Source: Cyprinodon diabolis (taxonomy: Eukaryota > Chordata > Actinopteri > Cyprinodontiformes > Cyprinodontidae). From it: a stretch of 64,000 bases of DNA. Position 1 is the first letter of the stretch. Every line of letters begins with the position of its first letter. Positions 50,701 to 60,000 of this stretch are shown here, piece after piece. Position numbers and translations under genes: made by a program. Below the pieces are notes generated by a model that saw only the letters and a list, made by a program, of their open reading frames with translations, was not told where the DNA came from and did not search any database. The stretch is from positions 21,063,611-21,127,610 of the forward strand of contig CM060081.1 of NCBI GenBank assembly GCA_030533445.1, read 5' to 3'.

Positions 50701-52739
50701 AGCTGGCTGTCCAGTATTGGCCAATACCAATACTATACCAATACCATCTGTTTAAAATCGATGCATGTGCTGCTTTATTTGTAGTAGTACAAGTAGTATG
50801 AAGAACTGCATACTACTTGGATGTAAAATAATTGCCATTATGGCTTTGTCGAGCTGCTGCCTACCTTTGTGAAGCAGGAAAAAGACTAATACAAAGTGAA
50901 TCCAGTAGAACTTTTTATTGCCTACCTGGAATGGGTGACAATATTTGAATAAAGTTTTGGCTCCCAAAATGGTATTGATGCCCTATTTTTCTGTATACCA
51001 CCATTTTAGTGCAAGATCGGGGCCCTGTCCGATACTGGTATCGGTGCAACACTAGTAATTATCCTAATGATGGGCCATTCCCAGAATATTTCTAAGCCAG
51101 GAGAAATCTGAAAATGGTTTGAAGCTAAAGCTAATCACTCAATGTTCTAAAAAATAAAAGAAATATATCAGATGAAAAGAAAAATCTATTCGCTTTTTCT
51201 CATATCAGCTGAAGGCCTCTATATGATTCCCAGACAAATAGCTGGAGGAACAGACAAAAGTTATTTTATTGCTCCTGAAAAACAGAAATGGCAGACAACA
51301 TATATCTGTGAAGCATGGGCGTAGGTTTGCATAGGGACCATAGGGACATGTCCCTACCAAAATTTTGGCCCGACCTACTTGTCCCTACCAATGTGAATGA
51401 CATGTTTATAGTTTACAATACAGCGTTGCTGCAGCAGTCGCTTCTTTTCTCACAACTTGTATGTTGAAGTATTTTTAATGATAAGTGTCAGTTCCTCTTA
51501 TAGTTCCCGCTCTGATGTAAATACAATAAATCTATTTGCAGTCCCTAGAATGTCATTTTACTTTGTTTTACAATAAAGAGAATATCAGATAAAAAAAATA
51601 AGAGTGGGTTTTAACTTGTTTACCTCTGCACAATTCTATTTCTTCAAAAGAAAACGTCTGATAAATACACATATAACAGACATATTAACATTATATTTGG
51701 TTAAAAAGGCACATATTTACCTTTTGTCTTAGTCACTTGTAAGATCAAATGTAACGCTTTTCAAAGTGTTAAGTTGTCCCAATTTCACATTATTCAGAGC
51801 AACTGATGCTTCAAACATTGATGAACAGCATATTGTGGGTGTTGTGCTTATAACATTTGTATAAATGTAGCAAAAAATGCAGTTTTCTCTTTAAATGAAA
51901 TGCACCCTGATGCTAATATCAAGCATTAAAAAAAAATTTAGTAGCATGCATATTTTTGACTTCAGACCAATTTAACTTATGACCAATAGTGTCCCTACCA
52001 AAGTTGAGATCAAACCTACGCTCTTGCTGTGAAGCTTTAAGCACTGATCCCAAACTAATGTCATTCTTTACTCTTTTTTTTATTCTTCTAATGAAAGAAA
52101 TTTGAACACATATCAATTCTCATATATTTCCTGCCATTTAACACTAAGTAGATCAAATCCATGAGTCTTAGCTGCATTAAATGAAGACTACTGTATGTTT
52201 ATGTATGTTTATGCATTTTTATGTATGCTTATGATGTTTATATATGTTTATGTATGTTGAATAAAAATAAAGCAGTACCTGCTTGAGATCAGCTGTGCGT
52301 TCATAGCCTTTCTTCATAAGTATGGACCAGGCTATCTCTGTGTCATTCACATTCATCTGGCATCCATACGTTTCAAAATACACTAAAATTAGACAGACAT
52401 AAGAATCATATCAGATACTGTATGAACAGATAGATTTCTAAAGAGATGCTGCACACACTGACCTTTCCTTGAGTTTCCCACCATCTGCAGCTCTTCAGAG
52501 AGATAACTGCGCTCCTCTGTGTGTTCATCTGCAGCCAGATTTACTGAACCTCCTCTAATGAAATCCTGAAAACTGGGACCGGAGGCGATCTGACTCCTGA
52601 AGCTGTCGGAGACAGCCTTCCTATTCTCCCCTGAACTAACCGCGGCTGTGGAGGGGTTTGAACAGTATCTGGGCTTGTTGAGCCATCTGAGAGGAGTCCA
52701 GCGTTTGGAAAAGCAAAGGAAGGGCTTAAAATTCCTCAT
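35714..52739 (-). CDS. cdk5rap1: CDK5RAP1, mitochondrial tRNA methylthiotransferase
   Basis: Radical-SAM enzyme of the MiaB family that converts i6A37 to ms2i6A37 in mitochondrial tRNAs. Minus-strand coding exons in order are 52739-52463, 52382-52279, 48773-48739, 48621-48521, 48445-48235, 48145-48025, 47313-47083, 46877-46780, 46702-46647, 44077-43947, 43843-43694, 43265-43125 and 35797-35714. Phases agree throughout: 1740 nt, 579 aa, close to the mammalian length. The N-terminus is basic and mitochondrial-presequence-like. The methylthiotransferase domain has its three cysteines at C100 (YGCQMN), C136 (TCSIR) and C174 (GCMAE). The radical-SAM CxxxCxxC is C249/C253/C256 ([10 protein letters not shown]), followed by [11 protein letters not shown] and the [11 protein letters not shown] block. 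A C-terminal TRAM-type segment ([12 protein letters not shown] ... GDYVLVK) leads into the last exon. The last exon ([14 protein letters not shown]...) lies 7.3 kb beyond the others, across transposon-filled sequence. Confidence 0.96.
36777..37050. mobile_element. hAT-type MITE (cagggctg family) in the last cdk5rap1 intron
   Basis: The left end is 'agtgctggaactaaag' and the right end 'cttgtttcagccct', with ATTAATCGATTAAT-type motifs just inside each end, as in a very common fish hAT MITE. The central sequence 'atcagatagccaagggtact' is shared with the relic at 59465-59778. No clean 8-bp duplication was visible. Confidence 0.65.
37051..38565. other. Intronic sequence without recognised feature
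   Basis: Part of the 7.3-kb last intron of cdk5rap1. The minus-strand frame at 38212-38565 (117 aa) has no motif; the plus-strand text at 38230-38430 may be the 5' region of the LINE that follows. Confidence 0.4.
38566..41896 (+). pseudogene. LINE ORF2 (endonuclease/reverse transcriptase), disrupted
   Basis: The endonuclease half runs 38660-38934 and then, after the MITE, 39280-40255, with motifs [21 protein letters not shown] and DLVLTYG, and [10 protein letters not shown] near its end. The reverse-transcriptase half has [49 protein letters not shown] and YADDTQLY. It ends with the C-terminal LLWNQLP segment and a TAG at 41894-41896. The damage is a frameshift near 38910, in-frame stops at 40253-40255 and 40652-40654, a frameshift in a T-run near 41295-41305, another near 41640, and the 291-bp MITE. 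It cannot make a working enzyme. Confidence 0.9.
38987..39277. mobile_element. 291-bp MITE inserted in the LINE endonuclease region
   Basis: Ends 'cactgcaaaaaatc' and its inverted copy 'ggtttttgcagtg', bounded by TA on both sides (38985-38986 and 39278-39279). That points to a Tc1/mariner-type target. Removing it would rejoin the LINE text 'taatacctacaactcttttg', so it landed after the LINE did. A relative lies at 49285-49559. Confidence 0.92.
45358..45883. mobile_element. Non-autonomous DNA element with about 24-bp inverted ends
   Basis: The left end is 'ttaaagcttaagtgtgtaat' and the right end 'attacacactgtagctttaa', imperfect inverted copies. The interior has a GC-richer segment (45440-45730, 'gcgatctcgcaatcgctagt') unlike its AT-rich flanks and no coding frame. 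It lies in the 2.6-kb intron between 44077 and 46647 of cdk5rap1. Confidence 0.7.
45948..46130. mobile_element. Relic of the cagggctg-type hAT MITE
   Basis: Shares 'ctctaagggggctgctct'-like and 'cgattatttcaataatcgat' text with the relic at 59465-59778 and ends 'attttagccct'. The left end is missing. Confidence 0.55.
48663..48688. repeat. (AT)n microsatellite in a cdk5rap1 intron
   Basis: About 26 bp of alternating AT, between the exons at 48521-48621 and 48739-48773. Confidence 0.95.
49285..49559. mobile_element. Second copy of the cactgcaaaa MITE family
   Basis: The right end 'cattttttgcagtg' is followed by TA (49560-49561). Read on the minus strand, it matches the 38987-39277 copy for long stretches ('ttcttaaaataagtgcattt', 'acattttgccaatggaataa'). 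The left end is diverged ('acctgcagaaaatatc'). Confidence 0.85.
50654..51054. mobile_element. 401-bp hAT MITE with perfect 8-bp target duplication
   Basis: Inverted ends are 'tagtgttgc' and 'gcaacacta'. The direct flanks are 'gtaattat' at 50646-50653 and 51055-51062, an exact 8-bp duplication as made by hAT transposases. The interior has repeated 'ccaatacca'-type motifs and no coding frame. It sits in the 3.5-kb second intron of cdk5rap1. Confidence 0.95.
51314..52026. mobile_element. hAT-type non-autonomous element, short copy (713 bp)
   Basis: It starts 'catgggcgtaggtttgc' and ends 'aaacctacgctcttg'. The flanking 'ctgtgaag' is duplicated exactly (51306-51313 and 52027-52034). A 'agggacatgtccct' palindrome lies just inside the left end. 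It is an internally deleted relative of the 1391-bp copy at 58963-60353. Confidence 0.95.
52193..52262. repeat. Imperfect TTTATGTATG tandem array
   Basis: About seven degenerate units of roughly 8-12 bp ('tgtatgtttatgtatgttta') lie just downstream (in gene sense) of cdk5rap1 coding exon 2. Confidence 0.85.
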
Positions 52740-52934
52740 GTCGGTTAAACAGCAACGCTTCCTGTCATAAAACTCCGAACAGCAACATTTAGAGCTAATA
52801 TATTTTTAGAAAGGGGCGAGAAGTAAACGAAGAGCAGTAAATGTCATTCAAGCGCCGACATAACATGCTGCCGAAGATGTTTTCATGTCAAGAGGTATCA
52901 CTTCCTGTTCCAAATGACAGCCGCATAGTCAATA

Positions 52935-52943
52935 CGCATGCGC
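52935..52943. promoter_or_regulatory. Putative NRF-1 site upstream of cdk5rap1
   Basis: The palindromic core 'cgcatgcgc' lies about 196 bp upstream of the cdk5rap1 ATG, in the locally CpG-containing stretch 52840-52960. NRF-1 drives many nuclear genes for mitochondrial proteins, which suits this gene. This is a motif match only. Confidence 0.5.
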
Positions 52944-52949
52944 AAAACG

Positions 52950-54655
52950 TCAGATTTGCGTTTATCCCTTAGGTTTTCATTTTCCACCAATGTGTTACTG
53001 TTCCTCCCAAACAACTCACATCTTTGTCAGTGAAGCTGAAGATGTGATCCCACATCTCTTCCTTCATGGTGCCCATCTACATCCAAAATTCTGAGAAAAA
53101 AGTCAGAATTCTGAGATTAAAGTCAGAATCAGTTAAGTCTTTTTGTTTTTTCAGTGGCCCTAATCCTCTTCCGTAGATACACGCCTGTTGAGGAAGTTTA
53201 AAGTTGATTTTTCGTACAAAACTAAAGGGCAAATTAAAGAGAATAAATTAAAGGGACAAACAGGGTGTTGAATATGGGTATGCTGGTCTGACAGAGACTA
53301 GCTGCTTAAATGATAAAATATCGATGTACTATAACAAAACAATAGCAGATTAAGGGAATATTAAACCTCAAAGTACAGGCAGAATGTTGAAAAATATGTT
53401 TTCTATATTTTAAATATCCTACATTTAACTAAACTGTTATTATAAGATGAAATGTAACAGCTTGATGCGTATTTTTATACAGTATGTAACTTTATTAAAA
53501 AATATATATACATTCAGATGTAAACTCGGATCTAACAAAGAACAATAACCCTACTTATATATATTGTTTGTCCCTAATCTGGGATGACACTGACGGACGA
53601 CAGCGAATTATCTTTATGGATCCGTTGTGCTGAGCGTGCCGGCGGTACGCCCATAATTACCGTCCGTCTCTAACATCACTCTAAACAACATAGTTCCTGG
53701 CAAGAGGGATTTAAATAGACAAAATTTTTTCAATTGGTATTGATAACCTTTAGTTAGGAAAAAATATAAATTAAAGTTTGGCATTTGTACAATATGTACA
53801 CAATAATTAACATTGAAAGGAAAAAATTAGCTCCCTATTTAATTGCATCACAGTTTTCACTTTGGCTTCATAATCCGTCTTGTAGGCTATCACCAGTTTG
53901 AACAAGTGCTTTGTTCAATAAGTTATCTTCAGTAGAGGTTTAATTCCACTGGACAGTTTTTTTCTTTGGTGTACTAACCGTAAGGATGCTCCCTGAACCA
54001 CATCATACTTTTATTACTTTCACCTTTAAACACTGCTGAAGTTTATCCTCCACAAGAAAGCAGAAAAGTGTTCCCGGGGCTACCAAGAATAAGGTTCTTT
54101 CCATTCTTTCCAGCTTACTTTAAAAAATATTTTAACACATATTTCTGAGGAAGTCATCATAGGTCAGTGTCATCCCACTGCATCAAGATAAAGCTGCAAG
54201 AGCTAAAGAAAAAAAAAAAGGCCAGAATGAACAAAGCTCTATAATTACATGCTTTGGTTCCAAAAGAAATAACATATTTCTTTGTTATTGTAATTAAGGT
54301 AGTGAGAACAAGAACAAACCTTCCTATGGTCAGGACAATTCTAAGGTACAGACCTCAGTAGGGGCAAGCAGTCCCTACTGCTCAAAAAGTTCTGCCCAGA
54401 TCAGAAGTTAATTCTGTCAGAACTCCTTAACCAGGGCTTTAAGAATGAAAATAAGTCACCGTCTTTTTTTTTAGACCTGCATCAGAGAGCAGATTTCTGT
54501 GACTGTATCTGTGGCTTGTTGGAATCTGCAACCAGCAATCTGATAAACACATTGTTGGTTGCGTATTCCATTAGGAAGTGGGTTTTCATTTTTGACCTGT
54601 CTTCTGTCATTCAATCTTCTATCCACTGTTCCAAAAAGCCCTAAAATTTTCACCA
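52950..54655. other. Intergenic, no gene recognised
   Basis: Spacer between the cdk5rap1 promoter and nested transposons downstream of ghrh. There is a short 'aaagtcagaattctgag' duplication at about 53098-53130. No coding signal was found. Confidence 0.4.
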
Positions 54656-54943
54656 TATTCTAGTTATCTTGTCACCCAGACTCTCCCACCTGAGCTCAAG
54701 GTCATTACTGCTCCCCAAGAGTCTTTTGGTTATTTATTTGACTAATGCTCGACTCTCCAAACCCATTCATATTAAAAGTTTTCTGTTCTTATCTTGTTTA
54801 AATTTCTTGTTACTGATTGAAGAATACAGTGTGAGATATTCAAAGCTTGGACAATGTTTCTAAGAGCATTACTATAATACGCTTTAACCCTGACCTGTAA
54901 GCTGTTAGTGATGATGCGTTTTCTTCACAAATGTTCCCTTATA

Positions 54944-56555
54944 CAGGTGCTGGTCATAAAATTAGAATATCATGAAAAAGTAGATTGATTTCAGTAATTC
55001 CATTTAAAAAGTGAAACTTGTATATTATATTCATACATTACATACAAACTCATATATTTCAGATGTTTATTTTGTTTAATTTTGATGATTACAAATGACA
55101 ACAAATGAAAATCTCAAATTCATCATATCAGAAAATTAGAATATTACTGAAGACCAATAAAAACAAAGGATTTATAGAAATGTTGGCCAACTGAAAAGTA
55201 TGAACATGAAAAGTATGAGCATGTACAGCACTCAGTATTTAGTTGGGCCTCCTTTGGCCTGTATTACTGCAGCAATGCGGCGTGGCATGGAGTCGATCAG
55301 TCTGTGGCACTGCTCAGGTGTTATGATAGCCCAGGTTGCTCTAATAGTGGCTTTTAGCTCTTCTGAATTGTTGGGTCTGGTGTATTGCATCTTCTTCTTC
55401 ACAATACCCCATAGATTTTCTATGGGGTTAAGGTCAGGAGAGTTTGCTGGCCAATTAAGAACAGGGATACCATGGTCCTTCAACCAGGTACTGGTAGCTT
55501 TGGCACTGTGTGCAGGTGCCAAGTCCTGTTGGAAAATGAAATCTGCATCTCCAAAAAGTTGGTCAGCTGCAGGAAGCATGAAGTGCTCTAAAACTTCCTG
55601 GTATGTGGCTGCGTTGACCCTGGACCTCAGAAAACACAATGGACCAACACCAGCAGATGACATGGCACCCCAAACCATCACTGACTGTGGAAACTTTACA
55701 CTGGACTTCAAGCAACGTGGATGAAGTGCCTCTCTTCTTTTCCTCCAGACTCTGGGACCTTGATTTCCAAAGGAAATGCAAAATTTACTTTCATCAGAGA
55801 ACATGACTTTGGACCACTCACCAGCAGTCCAGTCCTGTTTCTCTTTAGCCCAGGCAAGACGCTTCTAACGCTGTCTGTGGTTCAAGAGTGGCTTGACACA
55901 AGGAATGCGACAGCAGAAACCCATGTCTTTCATACGTCTGTGTGTGGTGGTTCTTGAAGCACTCACTCCAGCTGCAGTCCACTCTTTGTGAATCTCCCCC
56001 ACATTTTTGAATGGGTTTTGTTTCACAATCCTCTCCAGGGTGCGGTTATCTCTCTTGCTTGTACACTTTTTTCGACCACATCTTTTCCTTCCCTTCGCCT
56101 CTCTATTAATGTGCTTGGACACTGAGCTCTGTGAACAGCCAGCCTCTTTAGCGATGACCTTTTGTGTCTTGCCCTCCTTGTGCAAGGTGTCGATGGTCGT
56201 CTTTTGGACAACTGTCAAGTCAGCAGTCTTCCCCATGATTGTGTAGCCTATAGAACTAGACTGAAAGACCATTTAAAGGCTTTTGCAGGTGGTTTGAGTT
56301 AATTAGCTGATTAGAGTGTGGCACCAGGGGCCATCAATTTTGAACCTTTTCACAATATTCTAATTTTCTGATATGATGAATTTGAGATTTTCATTTGTTG
56401 TCATTTGTAATCATCAAAATTAAACAAAATAAACATCTGAAATATATGAGTTTGTATGTAATGTATGAATATAATATACAAGTTTCACTTTTTAAATGGA
56501 ATTACTGAAATCAATCTACTTTTTCATGATATTCTAATTTTATGACCAGCACCTG
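54944..56555 (-). mobile_element. Tc1-like transposon with 202-bp inverted repeats (1612 bp)
   Basis: Left repeat 54944-55145 and right repeat 56354-56555 are inverted copies that appear identical by eye. TA lies on both sides (54942-54943, 56556-56557). Within each arm the motif 'aaaattagaatat' occurs at the outer end and again at the inner end, an IR/DR arrangement like that known from Sleeping Beauty-type elements. The transposase inside carries a single in-frame stop. Confidence 0.95.
55232..56236 (-). pseudogene. Tc1-like transposase with one premature stop
   Basis: The frame is continuous from the ATG of MGKTADLTVVQK (56236) to 55232 (334 codons plus stop) except for a TAG at 55865-55867, just before the catalytic domain. 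The N-terminal part has the helix-turn-helix region (IAKEAGCSQSSVSKHI) and a short basic linker. The C-terminal part has the DDE residues in MFSDESKF, QQDLAPAH and [11 protein letters not shown], spaced as DD34E. One nonsense change in an otherwise clean frame implies recent inactivation. Confidence 0.94.
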
Positions 56556-57001
56556 TATACCTCAAAGGCCTTCACAAAAAAAATGAATCTGTATTATTAT
56601 CAAATCATAAAAAGGTTGAAAATTTGCTTATTTCGAAAGGAAATTGTTTGCCCTTAGAACTTTTAACTTTTTAACTTTTATTTAAAATTGCAGAGCGAAA
56701 GAAGCTGATTTTTTTTTTTTTAACCTGTGAAATGTAAAAAAATATAAATCCCTTCCACTTTACAGTTAAGGACTTCCTTGTGCATGTCTATCACCTAACA
56801 TCCCATTGCAACATATTAAAGTATATGGTGCATTGTAATAAAATAAGCGGTATGAATACTTTTGCAATGCACTGTGAATTAAATCTCATAAAACCCATCT
56901 TCCCCAGGAATGACAAAATACACAAAAGGTGTCTTTGAGGTTTTTAATAATAATTTATAATAGTATTTAAATAACAACTAATAAAACAAAATCATACTAA
57001 T

Positions 57002-57007
57002 TTTATT
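57002..57007 (-). terminator. ghrh: ghrh polyadenylation signal
   Basis: AATAAA on the minus strand, 69 bp beyond the ghrh stop codon (57076-57078) in a T/A-rich context. It is the first canonical signal downstream. Confidence 0.7.
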
Positions 57008-57075
57008 TGTGTAGAATACATGGTGATAAAGCAAAAGAACGCAAGCAGTGATGGCTTCCTTTCTTCAGTTAGCCC

Positions 57076-60000
57076 TCAGCTGATAAGTCTGGAGAAAGGA
57101 AGCTCAGAGGTTAGTTTACTCAACAAAAAATTTCAGCATGAAAAGTGTGAATCTAAGTTTCGAGGTTTCTGTCTGGCGTTAATGGAAAATATCTGTTTAC
57201 CTCGGCCTCATTCCCTGTCCTCTGTACCTCTGATCGCTCTGGATGGATGTAAGATCTTCTTTGAAGGTCCCCTCATAGATATCCGACTGACGCTTCATGT
57301 AGCTCTCGCTTTCATCTCTGAGGAGAAGAACATTGATACCCACAGTGTGTTTTTAACAATGAATCTCTGCTGTGTTTAACACATCTGAGCGTAGTCTTCC
57401 CTGCTTACCCGAGTCGTTTGCCCATGAGGGTCTGAAAGATTTTTCTGGCGGAAATCTGACCCAAGACTTTCCTGTAACTGTTAGTAAATATGGCATCAGC
57501 GTGGCGTTCAGAGCTGAAAAGCATAAAAGGGGAAAGCTTTCATTAGTTTGGCTTCATGGGCATCAGATTTCACACTTTTAGCATTAAAGAATGAACTCCA
57601 TGCATATTTTTTTCTTCAATGTACCCATATTTTGAGATTAAAGACAGTTTTCTCTGGAACTGGCTGACGATAAAGTATAAACTCACTCACCGCAGCTCTT
57701 CGTCATCCCTCTGTGGAAGCTTGTCTTTCTTTTGCAGCTCTGCTTGGTTTTTCAGAGAAGATGTCATGAGGACGGACGCGTCCCTTTTTCCAAACCTGTT
57801 AAACATCACCATAGTCTTCTTAAATGGCCAATATAGAATTCAAAACACATCCCACCTCAACTTTAGGCCACTGTTTGGAGGTTTTACATTTAATTTTCTC
57901 CTTTTGTTGTTAAATGTTAAACTGTGCTTGGGGTTGACAAAATGCTCTTTTCTTGTCAAATGACATGTTCTGCTGCCCAAGCGCTGGACAACATGATTAA
58001 GATGACGTGCCACTGGAATAATGTTACTATAGTGACTAATTCAGACATCTTGACCCCTCTTTGCATAACAAGAGCAAGAGGACAAAGACATGACAGGGAA
58101 AGTAAGTGGTGAAAAGTCCCCCCAAAAAAAAGAGCAAATTAGGCATGGGTCTAAAATTGCTTGGGCTTCTTTTTTAACAACTGAATATCTATGAATTATT
58201 CACTTGTTAAGGACTTAATGATTAGACTGCGCACTATTCATGTTAGTTAAACCTTAAGAATAATTTTAACTGCTTTTAAATTCCGCATTTTTAAATATTT
58301 TGAATATTAATAAAGTATATTTTGTAAATATTGTGTTGATATTTTAATTTTAACAAAATCATAAGCAGTCTGATTAAACTTTATTGGAAGATATTGCTTT
58401 AGTCAAATGTTATTCTCAGACATTTAGTTCTTTTGAGGACATTGAATCCCTAGAATCAGTACTTGAAATGTTTGGTTTAAAAGACCCGTTCAAAGAGTTG
58501 TTCAGTTGTTCCTTCATTATGCTAGTGAGTGACAGAGTCCCACCTTCAGCTCAATACTAGTTGTTGATACAGACCCAAGACTCTCAAGTCCCTATGTCTT
58601 TGAGACATTATGACCACGTGAATCACGTTCAAATTCATATGAAACTGGACAGAAATCACTATTCAGCAGCAATTCTTTGTGTTTATCCAGACAAGTAAAG
58701 CAAAGAGTGCATATCTTCATTTCATTCTTCAAATCAATAACTTTCCTGACAGACTTCCTTTCTGGGTATTATTCCAATTCACAAGTGTGAGCCACAAAAA
58801 AACGTGAATGATTCATTTCAGCAAATTATTAAATAGTAGGCTTCCACAGGGAAACTGGCATCAAGGGAAGAGAAGGTTGACCAAGCAGGCCAGAGGAAAC
58901 CCCTCTAAAACCAGGGCCGGGGACAGCTCATTGAAAAGGAGCTGGTGATCAAGGGTTCCAGGCATGGGTAGGTTTGCAGAGGGACCATAGGGACATGTCC
59001 CTACCAAAATTTTGGAAGGACCTATTTGTCCCTACCAATAATTGGATGTGAACAACATGTTTATAATTTACTATACAGCAGCCGCTTCTTTTCCTCTCAC
59101 AGCTTCTCTGCCTGGTAGCTGCAGCTGCCTGCTCTTTCCTGTCCCTTTCACATAGCAGCGCATCAACTGTGCTGCGGTTTAACTCTCTGATTATTCTGCC
59201 TTAAGTTCCGCCTTCTCTCTCTCTGATTGCGTGTTTTCTAGTCTGTATGTGCGCGGGTACTTGGAGCGCGAAAAAAAAGACGCTAAAATAAATTAATATT
59301 GGGCTACGAAACTAGTCCGAATTAAAAAACTTATTATCTACGCTAAAACAGGCGAAAGCTTCTGATTGGAGTTCTGTAAAGAAGCAGGAGAGAGTTTTTT
59401 GATTTGTGGAACTTGAGAAATGTAAGTTAACAACGTTAGGGTTTCTTTTATTTTATCTTTTAATCAGATAGCCAAAGGCTCCTTAAAGAAGATCTTTTAT
59501 GAAATGAAACCAGGTGAAACAGAAACGTTTAAACGTTTCCTTTGGAGGAGTTCTGGATGGAGAATATTGACAGACAAAAACTATTTTTTTTACTTCTTAA
59601 ATGCAAAATGTTTACATATTTTTTACAATCTTGGTATAATTCCTGCTCTAAGCGGGTCGCTCTGTCGGCTAAAGGCACATTTTAGTGGCCCTATATTCCA
59701 GTTAACGATTAATCAATTACTAAATTAGTTCACGATTATTTAAATAATTTGTTAATATGATTAATTGTTTCAGCCATAGATAAAATACATGAAATTAGCT
59801 ACACAGAGTAACTACAGCCCAGATGTACAACTTCTAATATTAATACTTTAAATGCTCAGTGTCAGTTCCTCTTATAGTTCCAGTGCACATTTAAATACAA
59901 TACATTTATTTTCCCTTGAATGTATTATTTTGCATGATCCAGAGAGAGCATATTAGATAAAAAAAAAATGAGAGTGGGTTTTACCTCTGCACAATTCTAT

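Larger units (their letters stand above)
54656..56876 (-). mobile_element. Older Tc1-like element split by a younger Tc1 element
   Basis: The plus-strand text 'gactctcccacctgagctca', 'gatattcaaagcttggacaa' and 'ccctgacctgtaagctg' follows the antisense of a common fish Tc1-like transposase. It breaks at 54943 and resumes at 56556 ('ctcaaaggccttcacaaaa'). It ends with a terminal-repeat sequence 'gtatgaatacttttgcaatg' near 56850-56875. The left terminus is not recognisable. No coding capacity is left. Confidence 0.6.
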
